Shown in pieces: positions 9,163 through 18,939 of a stretch of 64,000 nucleotides of DNA (the stretch's first letter is position 1; every line of letters starts with the position of its first letter). Source of the DNA: UBA2970 sp965221075 (GTDB lineage Bacteria; Verrucomicrobiota; Verrucomicrobiia; Limisphaerales; AAA164-E04); NCBI GenBank assembly GCA_965221075.1, contig OZ244865.1, positions 372,001-436,000 of the forward strand, in the 5' to 3' direction. The position numbers were made by a program, and so were the translations under genes. The notes under the pieces are model-generated. The model was given only the letters and a program-made list of their open reading frames with translations. It did no database searches and was not told the DNA's origin.

Positions 9163-9429
9163 AGGGTACTTTCCTTTCTGGGCTGGTTTAAATCAAAGCG
9201 ATAGGTCGGGAAGGCTGCAAAGGAGCCCCGTGCATTGCAATCCTTTTTTCCCCGCCACGGCGATCGCTTCCGGAGCAGGGGAAAGGCCGGATCGCCGCCC
9301 AGCCATTCCCGGGTGCGGGAACGGGGCGGCCACGTCTTGACAATGTGCGGAGCAACGTCCGGGGCGGTCTGGAAGCTGGAGTCATGTGCGTGAATCGGAT
9401 GCGGCAAACGCTAGCGATCCGGCATTCAG

Positions 9430-10330
9430 CGAATCGAGCCCGTGAAGGCTCGAACCTCGCCAGGACGTCTTCGCCTTTGGCAATCCACTGTGGAGGGCCA
9501 GAGACCGGCGTCCTGCTCTGACCGGCGTCGCATGATCGCTCTCTTGAGGCGGGAAGCTCTTGTGATGTTCTGATCCCGGACGGCACCGGCCTGCCCGGCA
9601 AGAAAATGCTCGGCCATGCCGGGCCAGGCGCTCGATATCGGAGCGAAGTGCGTCGAGGCTCTCGAATGCTTCGCCAGCCCTGCCCCGGCCTTCGCGTGCC
9701 TGTGCGCGGCATGGCTGTCGGCAATGGCTTGGATTGCCGTTCGGTCTGGAGTCTCGGGGTCGATCTGCCTGGGGAAGCCCGGGCGCTCCCGAACGCTGGC
9801 GCCTGTGTTCCAGACGCTGGACAAGATCGCCGTTCGGGTGGCTCATCGCTGCGAAGAGCGCGACGGTGCCGTGCCGGTAGCGGCCGCGAGCCTGGATGCG
9901 GACATGGCCCATGTCCCGCGGCGGCCCCGCTAGCGTTGGTTGGAGCGACTGGACCTGCTTCCGCTCGCCGGAGCAGTGGATGGCGGCATTCTTCGGCGGA
10001 TCCGGGTACGGGCTCTCGACATCCCGGAACATTGCCTCGGACGCGGGATCGTTCCCCGGCTTGACGGTGCGATCGCGGTGCGGCTCGATGCTGTACACCG
10101 GGATGCAGGCTTCGGCCCCCGCCGTCCGAACGCTTCGCCGTCCTGGCAAGCAGCGGCAAGCTCTTCTCCCAAGCCCGGTCCATGCCTTGAAGCAGCGCTC
10201 CAGCTTGTCCCGGAGCTTCCCGCACCCGACCGCAGCGAGGGCTTTCCGCCGGTCGCGCTCCAAGGGGGCAACGGCGGACACCGCCATTCGGGCCTTGCCA
10301 TGCCGGCATACGGCAAAGTGCGCTACGGGC
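9430..10330 (-). pseudogene. Decayed IS630-family transposase
   Basis: Two minus-strand reading frames together recall an IS630 DDE transposase. In one, VKPGNDPASEAMFRDVESPY and PDPPKNAAIHCSGERKQVQSL (about 9960-10075) match the block where the family has an intact DEK motif, and GRYRHGTVALFAAM follows. In the other frame (about 9600-9750), AIADSHAAHRHAKAGAGLAK and APISSAWPGMAEHFLAG match the D-N-x-A-x-H and S-S-W-x-N-x-V-E-x-F-F-A blocks. The frame change (near 9820) and the loss of catalytic acidic residues mark it as dead. Ends are approximate and no terminal repeats were located. Confidence 0.6.
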
Positions 10331-10709
10331 ATGCGCCAGCCTGTCCGGAAGGACGCGGACGCCCCTTGGAAAACGCTTGGAGCGTCCATCCTGAGAGCTT
10401 CGAATTTGCTGGATCCAGGCCGGAGGACCGGTCCAGGACAGTCTGGATCCAACCGGCCTCCGGAGTCGGCAGGCCCCCGGCCCAGCCAGCATGCGCTCCT
10501 GCGCGTAGCCTGGACGAGCCTGGCCGCGGCTTCCCGGATCCCGGGATGCAGACAGAGCCCGCCAGATGCCTGGGAGCCTTTTCCATGCAGGCTGGTCATG
10601 GTGTGCAGAGGGCTCCTTTCCCTGCAGCGAGGTGATGCGGCGGGCGCACTCTCCGGCGCAATCCATTCGAAGAACGGCGTATACGATGTTGATCTGTGCG
10701 CGGAGTGTC
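10331..10709. other. No supported gene
   Basis: About 380 bases between the transposase remnant and the stop of the secreted protein. It may include the degraded 5' half of the same insertion sequence, but no frame gives a convincing match and nothing else was recognised. Confidence 0.4.
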
Positions 10710-11912
10710 TCAATTGCCTGGCTGGTTCCGTTCTATCGGCTCGCATCCTTCCTGGGGTTCCTGGAGCGCCTGCCGGGGCCGGGCAGTCCGGATGTGCTCT
10801 GCCTGGCCGGATCTGTACGCAAGAGCTTCCGTCCGGACCGGCGAAGCTTGCATGTTCTCACTGGGGGACGGTCCTGGACCTATGGAGAGTCCTGGACGGC
10901 TCAGGACGCGGTAGAAGCGCAAGGGGTCGATCAGGCCCCGGTCTTCGAGGGCTAGATCCTTTCCAATGGGCAGGAAAACTCCGGCCCAGATGCGGCTCCA
11001 GCTCTCGAGATCCAGAGAGGTCTCCAGGTGGTAGGGGGCTCCCGGCAGGCCGCTCAGCAAGAGAATGCTTCCGAGGGAACAGCAGACTTTCAGAAGCTCG
11101 GCATGCGGAGCGGGGCCTGAGGAACCTGTCCGGGCGATCAGGTAGTTGTCGAAGATCAGGTAGTTGTCTCCGGGGCTCTCCAGATCGTGGATGGACCAGA
11201 AGGCCTCGACGGAGCCCAGGGAGAGCTCGGCCTCCTGGCTTGCGATGGGAAGATCGTGGGCGATGAGCGACTCGCCCATGGTGGCGCTCCACCGGTTGAG
11301 GACGAAGTTCATGCTGACCTCCAGGTCGTAGATGGCGTCGCGCTCGAAGGCGAGGCCGGTGGACACAGGCTCGGCCTCGGGGCCGAGGGCGTAGAGGATG
11401 AGCCGGGTCTTGTTGTCGAAATGGAGGGAGAAGAGGGGCCGACGCTCTTCCTCCAGGGTGTAGAAGGTCCAGCCGAAGATGTCCCGGTCCTGGCTGGTGG
11501 AGTCCACGATCTCCATGGTGATCCGGAAGGTGGCTATGGGGGAGCTGTCGTTGAACTCGCTCAGGGAGAATGGACGGTAGACGCTCGAGTAGCCGCCCGA
11601 TGCGCCCGGATCGGGATTGTCGTATCCGATGTAGCCTTGCCCGCGCATGAATCCGAAGTCGCTCTCTGACCTCGTTCTGCTGCGGAAGGACTCTCTCCCT
11701 CGGAAGTTATCCAGCCCGTTGCCTCCAGCGCCGTAGGCCACCCAGCCGTTCTGCCCGGCAAGGGAAAGATTCTCGTCGTATTCTTCGTAGAGCTCGAACT
11801 GGGCGGAGAAGACGATTTCCTGGTAGGCGTAGTCGATTGTGCCCGACTGGCAATTCAGGCAGGCGAGGAGCATCGCCAGCGCCAGCAGGGATGGACCGGT
11901 TGCTGGCTTCAT
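10710..11912 (-). CDS. Secreted protein with LamG-like body and FYRV tail
   Basis: Predicted 400-residue exported protein. Signal peptide: MKPATGPSLLALAMLLACLNCQ, with a possible lipobox-like LNC. The beta-rich body (GFMRGQGYIGYDNPD, FRITMEIVDSTSQD, SLHFDNKTRLILYAL, IFDNYLIAR) looks like a concanavalin/LamG jelly-roll. Near residues 295-345 it has YHLETSLDLESWSRI...DPLRFYRV, the S-x-D-L-x-x-W...FYR tail frequent at the C-terminus of verrucomicrobial secreted proteins. The last 45 residues after FYRVLSRP look non-conserved and may reflect stop-codon loss by decay at the 3' end. The ATG at 11912 is chosen for the signal peptide; the frame is open farther upstream but without protein character. 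Ligand and role unknown. Confidence 0.7.
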   Translation of the reverse strand: MKPATGPSLLALAMLLACLNCQSGTIDYAYQEIVFSAQFELYEEYDENLSLAGQNGWVAYGAGGNGLDNFRGRESFRSRTRSESDFGFMRGQGYIGYDNPDPGASGGYSSVYRPFSLSEFNDSSPIATFRITMEIVDSTSQDRDIFGWTFYTLEEERRPLFSLHFDNKTRLILYALGPEAEPVSTGLAFERDAIYDLEVSMNFVLNRWSATMGESLIAHDLPIASQEAELSLGSVEAFWSIHDLESPGDNYLIFDNYLIARTGSSGPAPHAELLKVCCSLGSILLLSGLPGAPYHLETSLDLESWSRIWAGVFLPIGKDLALEDRGLIDPLRFYRVLSRPGLSIGPGPSPSENMQASPVRTEALAYRSGQAEHIRTARPRQALQEPQEGCEPIERNQPGN

Positions 11913-12318
11913 GGCCCGGGAGCCTTTCGGATGTTGCGCAGGAGGCGAGGAACGTCGCCGGAAAAAGACCCTCGGATCGGCGGTTGATCGCAGATGGGCT
12001 CGGGGCGAACGGTGCATCGCTGCCGTCACGGAAGGGCCAGGAACTGCGCTCGCCGCATGAGCCGGCAGACCCCTGGGCGAGTTCGCTTGCGCCGCTGGCT
12101 GCCGGATTCCGGATGCCTCCGGCATCGTCGCCGCCGCAGCTTCCGGCTCGATGGCTGTTGCCGCGACGGCTATGCAATCCGCTTTCTCCCGGGGTGCGGA
12201 CGGTGTCCCCCGCATGCAGCCGTGAAAGGCGGCCCCCAATGGGAGAGGGCGTCTTTCGCGATCCCGGCGCAGATGGCCATCGCTGGGCTGGGGCTTGGAG
12301 CAGGGCATGGAGAAGGCT
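11913..12318. other. Intergenic, no supported gene
   Basis: About 400 bases between the secreted protein and the stop of prepilin paralogue B. It should contain the promoter of the former and the terminator of the latter, but no clear hairpin with a T-tract was found. Confidence 0.4.
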
Positions 12319-13143
12319 CTAGCGGGCCAGCCAGCCCGTGCTTGGGTCGACTCCTTCGGGAAGGCCGTGCCGGGTGGGACTGTTGGGCAGGAGGAAAGTG
12401 ACATGATCCAGTCCGGCGCTGGCCAGCTGCTCCAGGAGCTCTTCGGTCGAGAGCGAGTTGACCGATCCGTCGACGGCGGCGAAGTTGGAACCGGTCGTCC
12501 CGTGCATGTCCGCGCTCAGCTCGAAGCTGTTGATCCATTTGCCTGCCCGTTGCCGGCAGGTGAGGGCGGTTCCGGGCGGACTGCTGACCGAGATGCTCCT
12601 TCTGATGGAGTTGATCAGATTGCGGTCGCCGGTGAGGATCTGCTGGGGCTGGCTCTCGTCCGCGGCGGGATTGATCAGGTAGCTCACGTTCTGGTTGCGG
12701 TTGAAGTGATCCCTGCCGTTCACGGTGTTTTTCTTGTTGAACGTGAAGGTGTCGGCTTCCCGTTGGCTGTCGCTGGGGCAGACGAGGATCTTCGGCTGCT
12801 CCCCCAGCTCGGAACGAAGCGCGCCGAAGTGGAACCAGACGGACATGTCCGTCTGTCCGTTGGCTCGGTACGAGCTCCAATTCCTGGGGAGCCCCTCGGC
12901 GCTGCCGCCCTTGCGGTAGGGGACGTGCATGGGGTACTGGTCGTCGTGGTCCCCGGCCCACATCTTGAAGGCGAGGGCGACCTGCTTGAGGTTGCTGACG
13001 CAATTGATCTTCTGGGCCTTCTGGCGGGCCTTCTGCAGGGCGGGAAGGAGCATCCCGGCGAGAATGGCGATGATGGCGATCACCACCAGGAGCTCGATCA
13101 GGGTGAACGCATTGGCGGCTGGCTTTCGTCCGGGTCTGTTCAT
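12319..13143 (-). CDS. Prepilin-like protein, paralogue B
   Basis: Pseudopilin of 274 residues, closely related to the one at 8326: leader MNRPGRKPAANA, then FTLIELLVVIAIIAILAGMLL, LPALQKARQKAQKINCVSN, AGDHDDQYPMHVPYRKGGSA, HGTTGSNFAAVDG near residue 214 and tail GLPEGVDPSTGWLAR. An AGGA site lies about 9 bases before the ATG. The region between residues 75 and 100 and the segment near 170-195 vary most between the two copies, while leader and tail are conserved. Role unknown; the shared tail suggests the same partner or export step. Confidence 0.9.
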   Translation of the reverse strand: MNRPGRKPAANAFTLIELLVVIAIIAILAGMLLPALQKARQKAQKINCVSNLKQVALAFKMWAGDHDDQYPMHVPYRKGGSAEGLPRNWSSYRANGQTDMSVWFHFGALRSELGEQPKILVCPSDSQREADTFTFNKKNTVNGRDHFNRNQNVSYLINPAADESQPQQILTGDRNLINSIRRSISVSSPPGTALTCRQRAGKWINSFELSADMHGTTGSNFAAVDGSVNSLSTEELLEQLASAGLDHVTFLLPNSPTRHGLPEGVDPSTGWLAR

Positions 13144-13675
13144 GGCTTCGTTCCTGTCTGGTTCGGCTTGCCTCCTCGATACTGGCAGCCGGCAGGGGCA
13201 GCCCTGTCCGTCTGACTGCTAAATGCAGCAGGATTCGTGCCAGAACCGGGCAGCCTGGAGGAAAAAAGGGTTTCGGCGAGAAGCCGTGCTCCATTCCCTG
13301 CACGGGACGGCGAAGGGATCTGCGCGACGCATGGAGCCATCGGGCCTTCCGGGGACGCTTCTTCCGAGACGGCAGTCCGCGGTAGCCGGCCGTCTTGCTG
13401 GCGGATCCGCCATCTTCCCGGCCATCGGGGCGATCGGCCCCCAGGCGGCCCGTCCGTGGCCGGTGCTCTGGCAGGCTGCGGCCATCCATGTCCCGATCCG
13501 CACGCTGACGAGAGCGGAAGGGACCGGCCCCTTCGCACGGACCGGATCCGCCAAGGCTCCCGAGGCGGCGGAGTCTCCGTCATTCGCCGTCCGGGAGCAG
13601 GAAGTCCAGCGGAACGGTCTGGCGCGCCTGCCGGCTGGAATCCAGCGGGCGGCGCTGGCAGGATGGCCCGTCGGC
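13144..13675. other. Intergenic, no supported gene
   Basis: About 530 bases between two divergently read genes. The reading frame of the lipoate ligase is open through it, but the encoded residues (Arg/Pro/Gly-rich) have no family character, so I treat it as non-coding and place the ligase start at 13676. Confidence 0.4.
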
Positions 13676-14481
<806 letters not shown>

Positions 14482-14490
14482 CCCCCGCCC

Positions 14491-14832
14491 TCAGCCCGTC
14501 TCGAAGGAGCGGCCGCAGCCGCAGGTGCCCGAGGCGTTGGGGTTGCGGATCTTGAAGCCTCCCCCGGAGAGGTCGTCGGAGTAGTCGACCACCGCTCCGG
14601 CCAGGTAGTCCAGGCTGACGGGATCGACCACCACCATCACCCCGCCGTGCTCGCTGCGGGAGTCCCCTTCGCGCACCTGGTCGAAGACCATGCCGTACTG
14701 CATCCCCGAGCAGCCGCCCTTCTCGATGTAGACCCGCAGCGGCTTGCCCGCGTCCTCCGGCTTGCCCGCCTGCATCGACCTCACCTCGTCCACGGCCGCC
14801 TCGGTCAGCTTCACACCCGGCGCTCCAGTCAT
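14491..14832 (-). CDS. A-type iron-sulfur carrier (IscA/ErpA/SufA family)
   Basis: Protein of 113 residues, normal length for HesB/IscA/ErpA scaffolds that pass Fe-S clusters to apo-proteins. The three cluster-binding cysteines are present: C41 in EKGGCSGMQY and C104/C106 in GTCGCG. NPNASGTCGCG and the DYSDDLSGGGFKIRNPN block are typical. It may serve the [4Fe-4S] enzymes encoded in the window (ferredoxin, radical SAM). It lies 10 bases from tRNA-Phe on the opposite strand. Which A-type subgroup it belongs to cannot be decided by eye. Confidence 0.93.
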   Translation of the reverse strand: MTGAPGVKLTEAAVDEVRSMQAGKPEDAGKPLRVYIEKGGCSGMQYGMVFDQVREGDSRSEHGGVMVVVDPVSLDYLAGAVVDYSDDLSGGGFKIRNPNASGTCGCGRSFETG

Positions 14833-14882
14833 CGCGTGCCGAGAATGGCAGCCCCGCCGGTCCGAGGCAAGCCGGGGTTCGC

Positions 14883-15953
14883 CTAGCCTATGGAGCCCGG
14901 CGCCGCCCGCTTCATCGGGGGAAGGTCCTGGGAGTCGATCAGGCCCACCGGCCTGCCCTCCTCGTCCACCGCGATGATCTCGTCGATGTGGCGCTCCCGG
15001 ATCAGGTCCATCGCCTCGACCGCGGGCGCCTGGGAGGAGATGCGGACCGGATCCCGGTTCATCACCTCGGCCAGCGGGCGGTCCAGCACCTTCCCTCCCT
15101 GCAGCAGCAGGCGGCGCAGATCCCCGTCGGTGAAGATGCCGGCCAGGCGCCCCTGGGCGTCGGAGACCACCACGCAGCCCGACTTCGCCTGGCCGATGGT
15201 CCGCAGCGCCTCCTCCACCGTCGCCGACTGGGAGACCAGGGGGTTGCGGCCGCCCCGGCGCATCACCTCGCCCACCTTCAGGGTGAGCGCCCGCCCGATG
15301 GCGCCCGAGGGATGGTGGCGGGCGTAGTCCTCCTGGGTGAAGCCGCGGGCCTTCATGACCGCCATGGCCAGGGCGTCCCCCATGGCCAGGGTGGCGGTGG
15401 CGCTGGCGGTGGGCGCCAGGTTGTAGGGGCAGGCCTCGCGGGGGACCCGGCAGTCGAGAACCACCTCGCTCTCCCGGCCCACGGTCGAGCCGGGGGCTCC
15501 GGTGATGGCGACGCGGGCCACCTCGAACTCCCGCAGCGCCGGAAGCAGGGGAAGGAGCTCCTCCGACTCCCCCGAGTAGCTCAGCAGCAGCATCAGGTCG
15601 CCGTCGGAGAGGATCCCCAGGTCGCCGTGCAGGGCGTCCACGCTGTCGAGCGCCACGCTGGTGGATCCGGTGCTGGTGAGGGTGGCGGCGATCTTGCGCC
15701 CGATGTTGCCCGACTTGCCCACCCCGGCCACCACGATCTTCCCCCGGCGCTCCAGGGTCCGGGCCGCCAGGCGCACCGCCTGGGCGAAGGAGTCGCCGAG
15801 GCGGGAGCGGATCGCCTCCAGGCCCTCGATCTCGATGCCGATGACCCGCCGGGCCTCCGCGAGGTAGTCCACGCTCGCCAGTCTGGGCGCGGCCCCTCCG
15901 GATGGCAATCCCGGACGGGGTTTTGGCTTGGGGAGGGGGCGGGGCGGGGCCAC
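14883..15953 (-). CDS. kdsD: D-arabinose 5-phosphate isomerase (KpsF/GutQ family)
   Basis: Protein of 356 residues with an N-terminal SIS sugar-isomerase domain (about 40-210) and two CBS domains (about 230-350), the KdsD/KpsF/GutQ layout. It interconverts ribulose 5-phosphate and arabinose 5-phosphate, the first step toward the lipopolysaccharide sugar Kdo. Motifs: VVAGVGKSGNIGRKIAATLTSTG, ALHGDLG, LLSYSGESEE, and the APTASATATLAMGDALA block; the conserved HPSGAIGR closes the SIS domain. The start is GTG 15953 with GGGGGAA just upstream; the proline-rich first 25 residues are unusual, and an internal GTG at 15872 (VDYLAEARR) would give the more typical length. Divergent from tRNA-Sec. Confidence 0.93.
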   Translation of the reverse strand: MAPPRPLPKPKPRPGLPSGGAAPRLASVDYLAEARRVIGIEIEGLEAIRSRLGDSFAQAVRLAARTLERRGKIVVAGVGKSGNIGRKIAATLTSTGSTSVALDSVDALHGDLGILSDGDLMLLLSYSGESEELLPLLPALREFEVARVAITGAPGSTVGRESEVVLDCRVPREACPYNLAPTASATATLAMGDALAMAVMKARGFTQEDYARHHPSGAIGRALTLKVGEVMRRGGRNPLVSQSATVEEALRTIGQAKSGCVVVSDAQGRLAGIFTDGDLRRLLLQGGKVLDRPLAEVMNRDPVRISSQAPAVEAMDLIRERHIDEIIAVDEEGRPVGLIDSQDLPPMKRAAPGSIG

Positions 15954-15967
15954 ACTTCCCCCGTTCC

Positions 15968-16061
15968 GGAGAGTGAAGAGTGGCTGGTGTCCTCCGCGGT
16001 CTTCAAAACCGCTGCCGGCCTGCCCTGCAGGCCGGGGTGGGTTCGATTCCCACCCTCTCCG
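15968..16061 (+). tRNA. selC: tRNA-Sec (UCA)
   Basis: A 94-base RNA with the hallmarks of bacterial selenocysteine tRNA: acceptor GGAGAG.../CTCTCC, anticodon stem GCGGT/ACCGC with loop CTTCAAA (anticodon TCA), a long GC-rich variable arm (GCCGGCCTGC...GCAGGCCGG) and T-arm GTGGG-TTCGATT-CCCAC, discriminator G at 16061. One mismatch (T7-C) is visible in the extended acceptor, and the next bases are CCG, so the CCA tail is not encoded. It implies that the cell reads some UGA codons as selenocysteine; selA, selB and selD are not in this window. Confidence 0.88.
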
Positions 16062-16090
16062 CCGCAGGACTGGAATTCCGTGATCGGCCC

Positions 16091-17704
16091 ATGAGCGAAG
16101 GAGAGAGGGAGGTCTGGCTGGTGGCCAACGGCGACCTGAGGCTTTCGGCCAACCGGGCCTGCTGGCCCGAGCAGGAGAGGATGGAGGCGGCCCTCACGGA
16201 GGCGCTGCGGCGGGGAGGCGCCCGGGTGGTCCGGGCCCATCCCTTCGATCCCGCCGCCGGGCACGGCTTCATCGACTCCCAGAAGATGGGCGTCGAGGTC
16301 TTCTCACGGATCCCCCCCGGGGTCCCCCTGGTGGTGGCCGAGGCGGTGTGGCAGTACAGCCAGCACGTGCTGCCCGGGCTGTACCGCCACCGGGGGCCGA
16401 TCCTGACCGTGGCCAACTGGAGCGGGCGCTGGCCCGGCCTGGTGGGCATGCTCAACCTCAACGGCTCGCTGGCCAAGATGGGCGTCGCCTACAGCACCCT
16501 CTGGGGGGAGGACTTCGCCGATCCCCGCTTCCAGGCCTCGCTGGAGGAGTGGCTGCGGGACTCGGTCCTGGTCCACGACCAGAGCCATGTCCGGGACTGC
16601 CGCCTGCTGCGCCTGCCGGGCGAGGAGGCGCGCCTGGGACAGGCCGAGGCCCGGGCCTTCCGGGACTCCTGCCCCCTGATGGGGGTGTTCGACGAGGGCT
16701 GCATGGGGATGCACAACGCCATCGTCCCCGACGAGCTGCTCCATCCCCTAGGGGTGTTCAAGGAGCGTCTCAGCCAGTCGGCCCTCTACGCCGAGACCAT
16801 GGAGACCGATCCGGGGGAGGGGGAGCGGATCCTGCAGTGGCTGCTGGACCGGGGGGTGGACTTCCGCTTCGGGACCGACGAGGCCACCGAGCTGACCCGG
16901 GCCCAGGCGCTCCTGCAGTGCCGCATGTACGCCGCCGCGCTCCGCATCGCCGACCGCTTCGGCTGCGCCGCCATCGGGATCCAGTACCAGCAGGGGCTCA
17001 AGGACCTGCTGCCCGCCAGCGATCTGGCCGAGGGGATGCTCAACAACGCCGACCGCCCTCCGGTCCTGGGGGAGGGCGGGCCGCTCTACGAGGGGGAGCC
17101 CCTGCCCCACTTCAACGAGGTGGACGAGTGCTCCGGGCTGGACGCCCTGGCGACCCACCGGCTGTGGCGCCGCCTGGGCTACTCCCCCGAGACCACGCTG
17201 CACGACCTGCGCTGGGGCCGGCCCTACCGGGGCGGGGACGTGGACGCCTTCGTGTGGGTGTTCCTGATCTCGGGGGCGGCCCCTCCGGCCCACTTCGTCG
17301 GCGGCTGGAGGGGCGCCTCCAGCGAGCGCCAGCCTCCGATGTACTTCCGGCTCGGGGGCGGCACCCTGAAGGGCGTCTCGCGACCGGGGCACGTGGTCTG
17401 GAGCCGGGTCTTCGTGATGGAGGGGCGCCTGCACTGCGATCTGGGAGTGGCCCGGGTGGTGGCGCTTCCCGAGGAGGAGACCCGGGCGCGCTGGGAGGCC
17501 ACCACGCCGCAGTGGCCGATCATGCACGCGGTGATCGAGGGCGCCACCCGCGACCAGATGATGGCCCGGCACAAGTCCAACCACATCCAGGTGGCCTACG
17601 CCCCCTCCCGGGACCAGGCCCACTCCGCCTGCCGCGTCAAGGCCGCCATGCTCTCGGAGCTGGGGATCGAGACGCACCTCTGCGGCGCGGTGGAGCTGGG
17701 CTAG
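16091..17704 (+). CDS. L-fucose/L-arabinose isomerase-like protein
   Basis: Protein of 537 residues resembling the fucose-isomerase fold family (COG2407-like) that is common in PVC genomes. Features: VFSRIPPGVPLVVAEAVWQYSQHVLPG near 75-100, ILTVANWSGRWPGLVGMLNL near 105-125 (substrate and sugar-binding region of such isomerases), LMGVFDEGCMGMHNAIV near 198-212, where the Asp-Glu would bind the metal, and a C-terminal beta-rich half with HxxxSNHIQVAY. Likely an aldose-ketose isomerase or a related sugar enzyme; the substrate is not certain. It starts 29 bases after tRNA-Sec and its stop overlaps the stop of the convergent cinA gene within one CTAG. Confidence 0.7.
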   Translation: MSEGEREVWLVANGDLRLSANRACWPEQERMEAALTEALRRGGARVVRAHPFDPAAGHGFIDSQKMGVEVFSRIPPGVPLVVAEAVWQYSQHVLPGLYRHRGPILTVANWSGRWPGLVGMLNLNGSLAKMGVAYSTLWGEDFADPRFQASLEEWLRDSVLVHDQSHVRDCRLLRLPGEEARLGQAEARAFRDSCPLMGVFDEGCMGMHNAIVPDELLHPLGVFKERLSQSALYAETMETDPGEGERILQWLLDRGVDFRFGTDEATELTRAQALLQCRMYAAALRIADRFGCAAIGIQYQQGLKDLLPASDLAEGMLNNADRPPVLGEGGPLYEGEPLPHFNEVDECSGLDALATHRLWRRLGYSPETTLHDLRWGRPYRGGDVDAFVWVFLISGAAPPAHFVGGWRGASSERQPPMYFRLGGGTLKGVSRPGHVVWSRVFVMEGRLHCDLGVARVVALPEEETRARWEATTPQWPIMHAVIEGATRDQMMARHKSNHIQVAYAPSRDQAHSACRVKAAMLSELGIETHLCGAVELG

Positions 17705-18939
17705 GTCCCGGTCCTGCGGGCCTCCTGCAGCAGCATCAGCAGGGCCTCCGCCAGCACCCTGCGCTTGAAGCCCGTCCGCTCCATGGGGTAGAGCCCCTGC
17801 CGGAGAAGGGTCCCCCGTGCGCCGGCCAGGGCCAGGAACACGGTGCCCGCAGGCTTGCGGGCCGAGCCTCCTCCGGGACCGGCGATGCCGGTGGCCGAGA
17901 GGGCCAGATCGGTCCCTGCCGAGCGCCGGGCCCCCTCGGCCATCTGGCGGGCGACGGGCCCGCTGACCGCCCCGTGCTTGGCCAGGTCCCCGGGATCGAC
18001 GCCCGGCAGGCGGACCTTGGATCCGTCGCTGTAGGTGACCCATCCCGAGTCGAGCACCCGGGAGGATCCGGGGACGTTGGTGAGGGAGTGGGCGATGAAG
18101 CCCCCGGTGCAGGACTCCGCCGTGGCCAGGGTGAGCCCGGCCCGGGCCAGCTCCCCGACCGCCGCTTCCTCCAGGGAGAGGTCCCCCTCGCCGTAGACGG
18201 CCTCCCCCAGCCGCTCCCTGGCCTGCCGGGCGGCCTCCCCGACCAGCTCCTCCCGGAGGGAGGTCAGCCGGACGTCCACGCAGCCGGGACGGGCGCAGTA
18301 GCCGATCTCCAGCTCCGGAGCCGCCAGCGGACGGAGCCGCTCCTCCACCAGGGACTCCCCCATCCCCGCGGTGCGCAGCACCAGGGAATGGATCCTTCCG
18401 GGGGGAAGCACGCCGCCGGCCCTCAGCCACGGCAGCGCCTCCTCCAGGAACATGGGGCGCAGCTCGCGGGGCGGGCCCGGCAGCAGCGCCAGGGCGCGCC
18501 GCCTCCCCTCCCGGAGGGGGCGCAGCCCCAGGCCGGGCGCGGTCCCGTGGCGGTTGGGGAACACCGCGGCGCCCCGGGGGACCAGCGCCTGGCGGTAGGC
18601 CTTCGGGGGCGGGGCGAGCCCCCGGTCCGCGAAGTATTCACCGATGCTCTTCCGGACCTCCGGGTCCTCCTCGAGGGGGCGGTCCAGCAGCCGGGCCAGG
18701 ACCTCCAGGGTCCGGTCGTCGCCGGTGGGGCCCAGCCCTCCGGTCGCCACCGCCAGGTCGGAGCGGGAGAGGGCTCGGTCCAGGATCTCCCCGATCGCCC
18801 GGGGATGGTCCGGGACCACCGTGGCCCGGAGGGGAGGGTGGCCCAGGCGGGCGAGCTGCTCCCCCAGCCACTGCTGGTGGGTGTTGAGGACCTGCCCCGA
18901 GAGCAGCTCGGTCCCGATGTGGATCAGTTCAGAGCGCAC
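17701..18939 (-). CDS. cinA: CinA-family nicotinamide-nucleotide amidohydrolase
   Basis: Protein of 412 residues with both CinA domains. The N-terminal MoaB/COG1058-like part begins SELIHIGTELLSGQVLNTH and contains VATGGLGPTGDDRTLEVLA. The C-terminal deamidase/amidohydrolase domain (about 255-405) has LTLATAESCTGGFIAHSLT, the usual AESCTGG motif, and DLALSATGIAGPGGGS. The enzyme recycles NMN to NaMN, and the N-terminal domain hydrolyses ADP-ribose in related proteins. GTG 18939 is the start; its first 11 bases overlap the end of the upstream gene, which suggests translational coupling. Confidence 0.95.
   Translation of the reverse strand: MRSELIHIGTELLSGQVLNTHQQWLGEQLARLGHPPLRATVVPDHPRAIGEILDRALSRSDLAVATGGLGPTGDDRTLEVLARLLDRPLEEDPEVRKSIGEYFADRGLAPPPKAYRQALVPRGAAVFPNRHGTAPGLGLRPLREGRRRALALLPGPPRELRPMFLEEALPWLRAGGVLPPGRIHSLVLRTAGMGESLVEERLRPLAAPELEIGYCARPGCVDVRLTSLREELVGEAARQARERLGEAVYGEGDLSLEEAAVGELARAGLTLATAESCTGGFIAHSLTNVPGSSRVLDSGWVTYSDGSKVRLPGVDPGDLAKHGAVSGPVARQMAEGARRSAGTDLALSATGIAGPGGGSARKPAGTVFLALAGARGTLLRQGLYPMERTGFKRRVLAEALLMLLQEARRTGT

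Noticed and set aside
9896..11266. 456-codon plus-strand frame across the gene-poor stretch
   Set aside because: It is antisense to the IS630 remnant and the secreted protein, and has no protein-like pattern.
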